NCBI GenBank assembly: GCA_030063045.1
Contig: JAQSEB010000050.1
Location: 3,038,001-3,102,000 of the forward strand
Length of the DNA: 64,000 nt
From: Pratylenchus scribneri
Lineage: Eukaryota > Nematoda > Chromadorea > Rhabditida > Pratylenchidae
Direction: 5' to 3'
The position numbers were made by a program, and so were the translations under genes. A model generated the notes under the pieces. That model did no database searches. It was not told the origin of the DNA and saw only the letters and a list, made by a program, of their open reading frames with translations. This document shows positions 45,701 to 55,420 of the stretch, one piece after another (positions within the stretch are counted from its first letter, which is position 1; each line of letters opens with the position of its first letter).

Positions 45701-48700
45701 CAATTTATACTCAAAGTCGATGACCGGATTGTCGTCAACCACCAAAGTCAAACAACTCAAACAAAGACAGCAATTTCCAATGCAGCAGTCTCATTAAAAT
45801 GTTGTCACAGGCCATAGCAACAATCACCAACCAAGCAACCACCGGCAATTGCCATTGTTCATCCACACCGCCAACAGCAGCAGAATATGGTGCCACAGAC
45901 AAACCAACAACAACGATGTGGACAACAACAAATGAATATGGAAATATCTAGCAGTGGAATTGGTGGAAGGCCAACAGCAGCAAGCGCTATTGAGCATGGA
46001 ATTGACGTATTTATCAGCAACAAATGAAGCAAAATGGTGGGCAGAGGGCAGCAAACAAGCAAGGGATTTGGCTGGATGCTCAAAATTTGCTCGGCCATCT
46101 CCCATGCACACCTCTCCTTGGCCATCTTTGCCCAGTGGAAGGCAGCAAAATGTGGCGGATCATATGCAGCGAAGGCTTCCGGCAGTTCAATATTCCGGCA
46201 AGGAACTATGCTGATTCTCACAAATTGGATGCTCGATCAAGGCTGTGCTTCAAATGTCACAAACGTGGCCACATTCAGAAGAATTATTGGCAGAAATGAT
46301 TGATTTGAATTTGATAAATATTGATTTGAATTTTTGATATTTGACTTTCAAATGGGCGAAATTAGAATAAGGGCATAGGCATAGAATTTCACACGTGGGA
46401 CAAAAATAAAATTTCTTTCACTTTTTCAATTTTTTTTTTTTGACATAGAAACTAAAATTAAAATTAGTGTTTTCAACACTAATTAAATTTATTCAGCAAA
46501 ATTCAAAATTTTAAAATGGGGACATTTTTATGGAAAGGGGGGAGATGTAAGGGAGTAGCCCACTTGGAAGGTCAATTAATTTCTGGACATTTATTCGCAT
46601 TATTCATCATTTCCATTTATCCCTTTTTAACCCCGCCCCTTCACACTATTTATAATTCCCCAAGACTTTATTCATTCATCCACATTCACATTCATCTTTT
46701 ATCCCTTTTCCAATCGAGAAGCCAATAAAGTTCTCCATTAAAATCTATGAGACTTGATGAGTAATTGGGGACAACTCCCGGCCAGAGCAATTCCATCCTA
46801 ACCCAAAACTCTTCTTCGTCGTCATTTCGTCGTTCTTCCCGAACTCCTCAGCCCAACACGCCCATCCACTAACTCTAGGTTAGGTTTAGGGTAGGTCCGG
46901 ATGATATTAAATATAGGGTAAAATAAGTTTAGGCTTAAGATTTTAATCCTAAAAATATTAATTACTTTAAAAATATTCGGATTATTTTTTCTACTGAGAA
47001 AGAGTTGGAATTCCTTTCATTTTCATGATATTCTATTTTTGGGTCATTGATGGTAAAAAATTTTTCTGATGGAAAAAGGTATTCTTGTTAAATTTTTTTT
47101 TGGAAAAAGTTTTTGTCAAAATTAAATATTATGTTAATGCATATTTTAAATTAGTTCCACTCTTCCGCCCCCGCCTCCACTGATCCTTGGTTGGACCACA
47201 GAATGGGGCTCCCAAATGACACCTGCATTACTTGCCGATAACAACTTGTCCAATTGCCCTTTCAATTGCACTTATTCGGATGACCGATTGTTGTGAGTCT
47301 TTTTAATTTATTTAAAAATATTTTGTTTTTGGTGAATATATGTGCATAAAATTAATAAAATATAATTAGAAATTTTTGGTTTTTATTAAGAGAAAAAATT
47401 AATTTAATAATAAAATAAAACTTGAATATTTTGATTAGGAAAAAATTTAAAAGGGAAATAATTTTGCCCTTTCTTCCTTCCAACAACATTTAAGCCTTTT
47501 ATTATGGTTATACAACTTTTCATTTTGAATATTTAAAAAATGTAAATCTTTATGATGTTTGGTCAGTTCATTAATGGATCTTTTTTTTCTATTTCTATCT
47601 ATAAGTAAGAAATAAAAATGGTTGTAAAAAAACGACGCAAATTACATTGCATTTTTTTAAAAAAATTTAAGAATTAAAAATGCCTCAGTGCTTCTTTTCT
47701 TCCCAGTGGATGCAATCAATGGGCTTCCACAATATCGACATCCCGACCAATTGTTCACCTTCTTTTCGAGTGAACCGCCTACATTTTCTATATGGTTCCG
47801 GGATAAAGGTAAATTAAAAATTAAAATATGAAAATAAATCTGACAATTTTAATTTAAAAGAATACAAAGATTTTCTAAAAAATTATAATTAAAAAATTTA
47901 AAAAAATTATAATAAAAAAATTAAAAAATGAAAATAAATCGGAAAATTTTAATTTATAAGAATACAAAGAGTTGTTTGATAATGGTTATTTCAATGCAAC
48001 ATTCACCTATTTGATGAGCAGCGATGTGCATTATATCTACGATTGGTTCACTCCTTTGGATGGCACTGAGAATGCTGCCCAGATTTGGACACAAGAACAA
48101 GTACATAACTAATATATATATCGAAAAGTCCTTAATTTACTAAGGTAACCATAATGGATACTTATCGGCTAAAAATTATTGGCGCTATTTTAAATTTTAA
48201 TTGATGTAAAATAATTAATTGGTAATTAAAGGAGTAAAAATTCGTAAATTAAACCGGATATTTTTAGTAAATGAAGACCTTTTCTATGTATATCATAGTT
48301 GCATAGAAAAATAATAAATTAAAATTAAGAAATTATTGCAAAAAAAAATGATAAATTAAACATAAAACATAATATAAAAATTATCAAAAAATGTGAACTT
48401 TAATTGATTTTTCCATCCAGATCCATGAAAAAATAGAACGTAAATCAAATTTGCTCTTTTGGTTTGTATCCAATTGTAAAACATCATCACGACGGGAAAA
48501 TTACGTAACGGAATTACAAAAGCACATGAATGTTACCGTGATTGGCAATTGCCCATTCAGCAATGCGAAAAATTGTGGTGGACATTTGGGTGGTACAAAT
48601 CAAAAAGAGGCTGAATGCGCGGTGGAATTATATGGTAAATTTTTTAAATTAATTGATAAATGCTAATATATAATTCAATTAATTCAAAATTAATTCATTT

Positions 48701-50512
48701 AATTAATATAAATTTAAAAATTAATTTATTTCAATCATTAATTCATAAATTACTAAATGTTTATTGCACAATATCACATTTTTAATTAAAATTCAATTTT
48801 AAGCATGAGCTGACCAAACTGACCAAAATATTTAAAAAATTGATTTTTTCTCTGAAAATTTAGTAGTTTTGAATATTTTTTTTATTTATATTAAAATTCC
48901 TTTTCTTATTCAATTATTTATTTAAGTTAGATTTTTTTTCTTTTTGTTACATCTGAAGAATTTTAATTTCTTAAATATGTCCGGACTCTTGACCAATCCT
49001 GTCCTGGAAATATTGTCGGTACCTATACCGTTATTAGATAAAAATTATTTATTCAATTTTTTTTATATTTTCCCCCTTTTTATACAGATTCGCATTTCTT
49101 CTATATTGCTTTCGAGAATTCGGTAAATTTTCATTTATAAAAAAATATGTAATTTTAAACGAAATATTATATTTTCCTGCAAAGATAAAATAAATAATAA
49201 TTTTATATAATTTTTTTAAAGTCAAATATGTACAATTAAAAATGATATATTTTTTTACCCAAAAAAGGTATGCAATCAATATGTGACTGAAAAATATTGG
49301 AAATTGAAGAATTTGATTGTGCCAATTGTGCTGGCAAAACATGTTTTCCGCGGCTTGGAAATTCCCCCGAATTCATATATTTCCGCCGATGATTTTACTA
49401 ACCCCAAGGAATTGAGCGACTATTTGAAGAAAGTTGCTAATGATAAGAAATTGTACATGAAGTGAGTTGAGTGAGAACTAGAAAAGGATTAATAAAAAAT
49501 ATAAATATATAAGGTACTACTTAGTAATTATAATTAACTCTAAGTCAGTTTCGGTTTGAGAAAATTCATCAAAACAAAAACCAAAAATCGGAATTTTCTT
49601 CAAAATAAACGAAAATTGGAGAAAAAAATATTTTTTTTCTAAAAATCGAAAACCGGATTTTAAAACCGGTACCTGTCTAAAACCGATTTTAAGCTATTCC
49701 GGTAACTACTAGAATCTATTGATATTGAACCAATCCCTCTTTAAAAAAATAATTATGATAATCATTCCACCTCCAAAAATATTTTACCAACAATTTTTTT
49801 CCCAAAAAACATTTTTTTATTTTTTATTCTTATTATATATCTTTTCTCTAAAAAAACTTTTTATTTTTCACTGACCACAAAATGGACATTTTTTAATTTT
49901 TTTAATTTTTTAATGCTCTAGAAAGATGGTTTTGAATGAATATTAAAAAAGTAGTTTATAGCGATTTATCCAAAATAAAAATTTCCTTTATATAAAATGA
50001 TTTTTATTGAAATTTCCTTTTGAATTAATCTATGTTCATGTACTAATTATTTTGAATAATTTTAAAAAATAATATTAATTTGGCAACAAAAACACTGAAT
50101 TTGGCAACTATCTTTCGTGACGACAAATATTATATTTTTGAGGCCATACAACTTGGCCATAACCAGGGGATTAGGGGCTAAGGTATCTTAAAGAAGTTGA
50201 TTTGGCCAATATATTATGGCCTTAAAAATATTTTTTTCGATACGAAATATTCAGTGTTTTTGTTGCCAAATTAAATGACTTCCATAATTTTAATACAATT
50301 GCAGATATTTTGAATGGGCCAAACACTATCGAAAAACCCAGAATTCGCCATTTTATTCTGATTCCGCCAGTCCTCTCTGCAAATTGTGTGGATTTGCAAA
50401 TAGAAACAGAATTGAAGGTAAAACATATATTTTGGAGAATGCAACAAAATTCTGGCTCGATCAAAGCGAATGCCAACCAGCTTATGCGGAAATGCTGCTC
50501 CAGAATGTCTAG
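39724..50512 (+). CDS. Alpha-1,3-fucosyltransferase (GT10), 436 aa
   Basis: Eight exons: 39724-39968, 47155-47292, 47672-47808, 47961-48100, 48421-48634, 49088-49122, 49268-49461, 50305-50512, total 1311 nt with every junction in phase. Exon 1 encodes a type II anchor (KDIFKWLLLFCLFSLTLMYF) and a Gln/Asn-rich stem, as expected for a Golgi enzyme. Exon 2 has LILGWTTEWGS and a CPFNCTYSDDR motif, exon 3 GLPQYRHPDQLFTFFSSEPP, exon 5 LLFWFVSNCKTSSRRENYV. Exons 6-7 carry the GT10 signature IAFENS|VCNQYVTEK, which binds GDP-fucose. Exon 8 completes a C-terminal CxxC. The enzyme transfers fucose in alpha-1,3 linkage to N-glycans. Intron 1 (7.2 kb) contains a whole LTR retrotransposon in the same orientation. 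The exon 1 link rests on phase and topology only; the rest is firm. Confidence 0.87.
40231..40559 (+). repeat. 5' LTR
   Basis: 329 bp beginning TGTAAGGGAGTAGCCC and ending CCACTAACT. It contains a TATA-like TATTTATAA (about 40330) and a poly(A) signal AATAAA at 40409-40414. The 3' end is not the canonical CA; the CTAG target repeat supports the boundary given. Confidence 0.95.
40559..40572 (+). promoter_or_regulatory. Primer-binding site
   Basis: TGGTAGCACCGG begins at the last base of the 5' LTR. TGG complements the CCA end of a tRNA, the usual primer for minus-strand DNA synthesis. The tRNA is not identified. Confidence 0.7.
40573..42143 (+). other. Long 5' leader of the retrotransposon
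   Basis: 1.6 kb without a supported gene. An ATG at 40632 opens a short peptide interrupted by a consensus donor (GCCGGTAAGT near 40668), which could produce spliced subgenomic RNA. Repeated A-rich words (GAGAATAAAATCAAGATC) occur twice. Confidence 0.45.
42144..43178 (+). CDS. Retrotransposon Gag, 344 aa
   Basis: An intact frame from the first ATG. The N-terminal 200 residues are helical with the Ty3/gypsy Gag pattern (FDRWSENFEIYLLAMG, LTDEEK, ESITQFLRRLTPLVEIV). A Gln/Asn-rich linker follows, then a CCHC zinc knuckle CDYCGRNGHVENQC at about 277-290 for RNA binding. It forms the particle shell and packages element RNA. It is the only intact protein of this copy, and no in-frame link to protease exists. 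Confidence 0.88.
   Translation: MSNMLTTVGQLEIFSEDSVIGFDRWSENFEIYLLAMGRNWTEQEKVARLGLALKDTPREIFRKLTDEEKSSVKNALKALREKLNSPHRRELAKRTLALCKQREDESITQFLRRLTPLVEIVNSTLSEEQRKEKICEEFLDRIRPNISFLVKLVGLSRTKDLDMVKAQAEELEMLLVAEKCSNIAGMMPQTVQSMNVQWRDQMENQSNEDAQNEWGSDSNDWSQHQQYERQSMRHDESYRRNYQNSMDNQEYNEENCSRARNQVNQQNQNRINRPWCDYCGRNGHVENQCILKQEDLQTAGTSNSHLPQANVNQPMRSQEDSELIRALAQLILIQNTPQNQSNSW
44560..45660 (+). pseudogene. Protease and reverse-transcriptase remnants
   Basis: An aspartic protease active-site stretch VRALIDTGTEITLAP is readable at about 44586-44630 and runs into a stop near 44709. Further on, IQKFDDVFSHNQYDLGSV (about 45272) and, in another frame, the segment YSIKIPTEQPVFSPLSR (about 45337-45387) match the approach to a gypsy reverse transcriptase. 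Frames shift repeatedly and the catalytic YxDD region, RNase H and integrase are absent. Confidence 0.75.
45700..46320 (+). pseudogene. Second Gag-like fragment with damaged zinc knuckle
   Basis: Gln-rich frames shift among themselves and end with CFKCHKRGHIQKNYW (about 46245-46290), a CCHC knuckle whose last Cys is Tyr. It occupies the place where pol should continue, so this copy probably arose by recombination between elements. Confidence 0.5.
46534..46545 (+). promoter_or_regulatory. Polypurine tract
   Basis: AAAGGGGGGAGA directly precedes the 3' LTR. It primes plus-strand DNA synthesis in LTR elements. Confidence 0.85.
46546..46874 (+). repeat. 3' LTR
   Basis: 329 bp, no difference from the 5' LTR found by reading. 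Followed by CTAG, the target repeat. Confidence 0.95.
47835..47960 (+). repeat. Tandem duplication of a splice acceptor before exon 4
   Basis: About 90 bases ending TTTTAATTTAAAAGAATACA (near 47870) recur ending TTTTAATTTATAAGAATACA (near 47970). The first copy reproduces the acceptor and the first codons of exon 4 but then diverges into stops, so only the second is used in my model. Confidence 0.7.
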
Positions 50513-51117
50513 AAATAGATGGAGAATAGGAGCAAACAGAGAAAGAAGAAAAAAAATTTAATTTATTAATAAAATAAATTTAAATTTTTTTGATCGGCCA
50601 GTGAATTGAAAAATGCCAATTGGGAATGATTTAATAAATTTTTTTATTTTTTACTTCTCTGCTGGTGAAAACAATGAAAAATAATTTTTATTAAAATCCC
50701 ATTTTTAAAAATATTTTTACTTTAATTTATTAAAAATTTGCACAACTGTTTAGAATTTGACGGTTGATCAAGAATTCTGAGAAGAGTACCAAATTTTTAT
50801 ATTTTAAATTTGCAAATTTTCACTTTCAAAATTTGCACAACTGTTCTTAATTTAACTATTAGTCAAGAATCAACCGTTTTTAATTTAACAATTGATCTAG
50901 ATTTAGGAGAAGAAGCCCAAATTTATATTTTAAAAATTTACACACATGTTTTTGAAACGGAAACTAATTTGGTGATATTCAAAATTATAAACTATTTTTG
51001 GGCATATAAAAAGGCAGCCAATTCACATCAAAATTATCTAATCTCTAGTACAAATTTCAATTTCAATTCAAACAATAAAAATCAAATAAATTTCCAATTA
51101 AATTATTGAATCCCATA
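50513..51117 (+). promoter_or_regulatory. Astacin B upstream region with repeated motif and TATA box
   Basis: A TATA box TATAAAAAGG at 51005-51014 lies about 100 bases before the start codon. Upstream, three spaced copies of a motif near AACGGTTGATCAAGAATTC occur at about 50757-50777, 50853-50871 and 50886-50904, each preceded by AATTTGCACAACTGTT-like words. The same triplet precedes astacin C. Confidence 0.6.
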
Positions 51118-54100
51118 ATGCGATTTCAACCAATTCTTCTCATTTTGATGGCATTTATTTTCGCTGTGAACGGAGAGGCTGAACGTAAAAATCCAAATGG
51201 ACCGCCGCCTGGATTCAAACCAAAGCCTGCCCCAAAATCATCAAAAACTCAAAGCGGAAAGGAAATTGACAAAAAAACAAATTTATTGAATGGAAATTTG
51301 GCTACTAAAATTTTTAAAAAATTGACCCCAATTGAAGCGGCAACAAAATTATTTGGCAAAGGACTAAAGGATTCAGTGGAAAAAGTGCAAAAACGAATCA
51401 AAAATTTGGAAAAAGTAGCCGAATTAATTGCGGAATATCAAAAATTGATCAAAGAAAAGGCCGAAAAAAACACCAATGAAAACACAAAATTGACCATTGG
51501 GAAAGCGGAAAAAAGTTCTGTTACTAAAATTGAGCAATTGAGCGAAGTGGAGAAGGAACAATTCGAAATGATGGCAGCGGAAATAGCAAATGCCAAAGCG
51601 GAAAGGGCCAAAAGCAATCCGAATAGAAAAGAAAAAGATAGCAAGCATAAAAGCATTACGGAATTGAATGCACATTTACAGGACTACATGATTCATGTAG
51701 GTCTTTTTAGAACGGCCCCGGCCCTATAATATTGGTATTGAGTATTGACTCAATACAAATAAAAGGGAGTATTTTATTATTGGTATTCCTATTGTTATTG
51801 GGATTTTGTTATTAAAGGAAAATTTATGGATGTTAAGAAGAATTTATACTCTACTATTTAATAATTTTTACCATGGAAGGTTACAGTTGATATTATTTTT
51901 ATCAAGTTGCTAACAATTATCGATAATTAATTTTATATTAATACAGAAAATCACAAAATTTCATGTTTTTGAAAAATTTTTAATTAAAATTAGTCATTAA
52001 TAAAAATTGAAAATACAATCACAGGGTGATATTGTACCAACTGTGGAGGAAATGGAGGAAAAGGTGAATCAACTTCGAGCTGATGAGGCTGGAGGTAATC
52101 GCCCATTTGCAGTTTATTGACTATATTTTCAGGCACATTAGGCGGACAGGGAAATGTGAAACGAGCAAAACGAGCAGGAGCATACAATTTTGTGAAATAT
52201 CCAAACCGAAAATGGGATATCACCAAGCCCATCCCTTACTTCATTGATGCTAATCTTAGTGAGTACCTTTATCTTATAATAAAAAAAATAATAAGCAAAG
52301 GTTCTAACTTTCTTAAACAAAAATTTAATATACTAGATATTTTTATGCCACCTTTAATTTTTTAGATTGATAAAGAAGCGATTTTGGGAGTTCGAAAATG
52401 AATTAGAAAAATAAGTTTCAATTTTAAATTGCTAATTGGCTTTTTTGGGGGCTTTATGCCATATATCATTCAAATTATCAGGCATTTCATGCCAAGAAAA
52501 ATTTGCACAATGACAAAATCAGGCATGACCACGGCTACGGATAAGCCGCGGTTAACCGCGGCTAGCCGCGGCTACGGGCGGCTAACGGCTACAAATTTTT
52601 GAAAATTGGACGGCTACGGGCGGCTAACGGCTACAAATTTTTGAAAATTGGACGGCTACGGGCGGCTAACGGCTTTAAACCCATAGCCGCGGCTAGCCGT
52701 GAAATAGCCGCCATATACAAATTTTCTATTTTTTGGAGATTTTTTCATAAAATTCTCTCCATCAATATTTATTATTTTTTTAATTTACAAATTTTTGCCA
52801 TTATTTTAAAATTTTTGGTAAATAATTTGCAAACTTTTCCCAACAGGATAATTTTTTGCCTATTTTTCTTTTCTGGACTATTTTTTAAAAAATTTTTTTG
52901 ACCAAATAAATTTTTTTCGAAAATACGGCTAACCGCGGCTAGCCGCGGGCGGCTACCGCTATAAAATTTCAAAAAATAGGCGGTTACGGGCGGCTACGGC
53001 TATGAAATAGCCACGGCTAAAACGGCTACGGCTATAGAAAAATTGTAGCCGTGGTCATGCCTGGACAAAATTAAAAAAAAAAACTACAAATTTACAAATT
53101 AAAAATGCTAAAATGTGATTGGTAAAAATTGAACCATTAATATTAAATATTTAATATTTACGAATTGAATAATATGAATTATTGTAAAAAAAGGTACAGC
53201 AATAGTTAACTACATTAATACGGCCATCGAATTCTACTTCAATACAACTTGCTATGATTTCCAAAAATTGACAGCAATTCCAAATGATTCCACCAAATAC
53301 ATCCATTTCACGGGCGTTGAGGATGGCGGCTGCACCACCTATGGCATTGGCTACTTTCCAGAGTGGACCGGGCACATTGTTAATTTGGGTAAAGGTTGTG
53401 ACGAGGTATTTTAAATAAAAAATTGTAGAAAATCGTTTATAAAAAAATTTCAGCTTCATACGGTCGAACATGAAATTGGCCATCGTCTTGCACTTTTCCA
53501 TACCCAAAGCCGCTATGATCGGGACGACTATATAACAGTGAATCTGACAAATACGTACTACCCAGACGACTATGAGAAAGAAACACCCGACACAAACAAC
53601 AATTACAATGTCACCTATGAATTCGGATCCATGATGCATTATGCAGGATGTAAATAGAAATGATTTTAAATAAAAATAATTAAAATTTTAATTAACCAAA
53701 TCAACATTAATTCGGAATTTACAATTCTGAAATATAAATGAAATTTAGAAATCTGAATTTATAAATTGAATTTACGAATAAGAAGAAATCGGAATTTTAT
53801 TAAAATTAATGAAAATAAGATTTACATTCTGAATTTTAATAAGAATTCACAAATAAGAAATTAAATCAGAAATTACAAATCAGAATAATACTAGACTCGA
53901 AGATTTTTTTAAAAATACATCAAAGTCAAAAAAAAGTATAAATCTTTTAAAAGTTCATCTGAGACCCCTGCAATAATAAGAATTTATTAATCAGAATTTG
54001 AATTCAGTAATTACGAAAGAGAATTTACAAATTAGAATTTATTTTAATAAGAATTAGGAATAAATTATATAATCAATTTTTTTCCAAATCATTTTTCGCT

Positions 54101-55420
54101 TGTTTTAGTTTAATTTATTTCATTTTTAAATAGATGACTTCGCAAATGACACCAGCATCCCAGTGATCCGTACCAAGGACCCATTCTATCAAAATACAAT
54201 TGGACAAAGGAGGGGTGCTACATTCGCTGATGTTTTGATGATGAACCGTGCATTCGGCTGCAATAAATGTCCGGTGGGCAACGGCACTGCTGCATGCAAA
54301 AATGGTGGCTATCCAAAACCGAAATTGTGCAGCCAATGTTTGTGCCCTGATGGCTGGGATGGAATTCTTTGTGAACAACGCAAGGCAGCCAGCAGTGCGA
54401 ATGCCAATTGCACGGGCGCCACAGTCATCGTAAGGAACATAAAAAATAATTAAAAATATTTTTTTCAGAAAATAAAAAATTTTTACAAATTAAGTTCACT
54501 TATATAATAAAACTATCCCAAAATTCTATAAAGGCCACCACCAAATGGCAATTATTGGATGCTTCCGTGACCGCTCCGAGGTAATTTTTGAGTGGGGTCT
54601 TGGTTGGGTTGTGTTCGGATGATTATTATGTGGGGGGGGGGGGGCAAGACCAATATATAATATAGGATAATGAAGACGAAGATGATGAATATGATGATGA
54701 TGATGAGGAAGATGATAATGAAGATCATCCTCATCTTCCTAATCATGCTATATATATATAATATATAATAGGCCTTTCCACCCTGATTATCTACTTGCCC
54801 CACCCCCCCCCCCCCCCTACAATTATCACCCGGCTCCTAACCTAATAATCGCTTTGCCCCTAAAAAAAGGAAAACATTGGATGATGACATATGGGAATCG
54901 TGCTATTGGCACATAAAAGCGCCTTCACCCGATAATTGGATTGACTTGTGGATTGAGGAAGTGGCCACTTCCAACGATCAAACTTGTGCTCGGCACTGTC
55001 GAGAGGCATTCATTGAATTCAAAGTGGCAAATTTCACCCATACCGGCGTTCGAATGTGCTGCCAAAGTCAGCTGGGCCCTAATGGCTATGTGCTCTTGAC
55101 GGCCAAGCAGGGATTTGCCATGATCAGTGCTCAGTCAACATGGGGCAAAAAGGCATTCCGGGTGTGGTATGTTGCATGTAAGTTGATGGATGGGAAAATT
55201 TAGAAATGAATTGTTACTATTTATAAAATTATTTTACCCATTTATTCGGAGATAAAAATAAAGTGATTATTAAACAGTAAAAATAATATATTTTTTGATA
55301 TGAAATACATTTTTAATTTCTTCATTTTTTAGGGTAAATTATAGTAATATTTATATTTTATTTAATTTGATTATTGTGGGTATGCAAAAAAATAATTTTC
55401 TTTTTACATTTATAGATTGA
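51118..55420 (+). CDS. Astacin metalloprotease B (pro-astacin-EGF-CUB), 612 aa
   Basis: Nine exons: 51118-51696, 52025-52094, 52133-52258, 53194-53405, 53454-53649, 54134-54429, 54534-54580, 54870-55177, 55416-55420, total 1839 nt in frame. Same layout as A: signal peptide (MRFQPILLILMAFIFAVNG), charged propeptide, KRAKR processing site, zinc motif HEIGHRLALFH at 335-345 (Ala342 for Gly, Thr346 for the family Glu), RYDRD, Met-turn SMMHY, EGF-like and CUB-type domains. Differences from A: a 38-bp intron in the propeptide, a hAT-type element in the third intron, and an extra intron in the CUB exon with a poly-G/poly-C inverted repeat. It is closest to astacin C, directly downstream. All three probably act outside the cell; processing by a furin-like protease is inferred. 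Confidence 0.88.
52520..53063. mobile_element. Non-autonomous hAT-type element in astacin B intron, 544 bp
   Basis: Perfect 19-bp inverted ends CAGGCATGACCACGGCTAC and complement, flanked by the 8-bp direct repeat GACAAAAT (52512-52519 and 53064-53071). Shoulders are arrays of CGGCTACGGGCGGCTAA-like words, the core is AT-rich, and there is no coding capacity. It lies in intron 52259-53193 of astacin B and is absent from the same intron of A and C. Confidence 0.92.
54581..54869 (+). repeat. Inverted-repeat intron splitting the CUB exon of astacin B
   Basis: A GTAATT...AAAAAAAG intron whose two halves are imperfect complements: a G14 run near 54635 opposes a C14 run near 54805, with GATAATGAAGA / TCTTCCTAATCAT and ATATATAATAT stretches inside. 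Astacin C has a shorter intron at exactly the same place; astacin A has none. Confidence 0.75.

Larger units (their letters stand above)
40231..46874 (+). mobile_element. LTR retrotransposon (Ty3/gypsy-like), 6.6 kb, inside intron 1
   Basis: Two 329-bp LTRs identical by eye (40231-40559 and 46546-46874), a primer-binding site, a polypurine tract and flanking CTAG repeats (40227-40230, 46875-46878) define the element. Gag is intact, protease is interrupted, and the reverse transcriptase is only a shifted start; no RNase H or integrase is recognisable. Identical LTRs imply a recent insertion, so this copy was probably mobilised by an active relative. It lies in the sense direction in fucosyltransferase intron 1. 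Confidence 0.93.

Noticed and set aside
54552..54803. Minus-strand frame over the astacin B CUB intron
   Set aside because: Product of the inverted-repeat intron (Ile/Phe repeats from GAT/ATC runs). No evidence of a gene.
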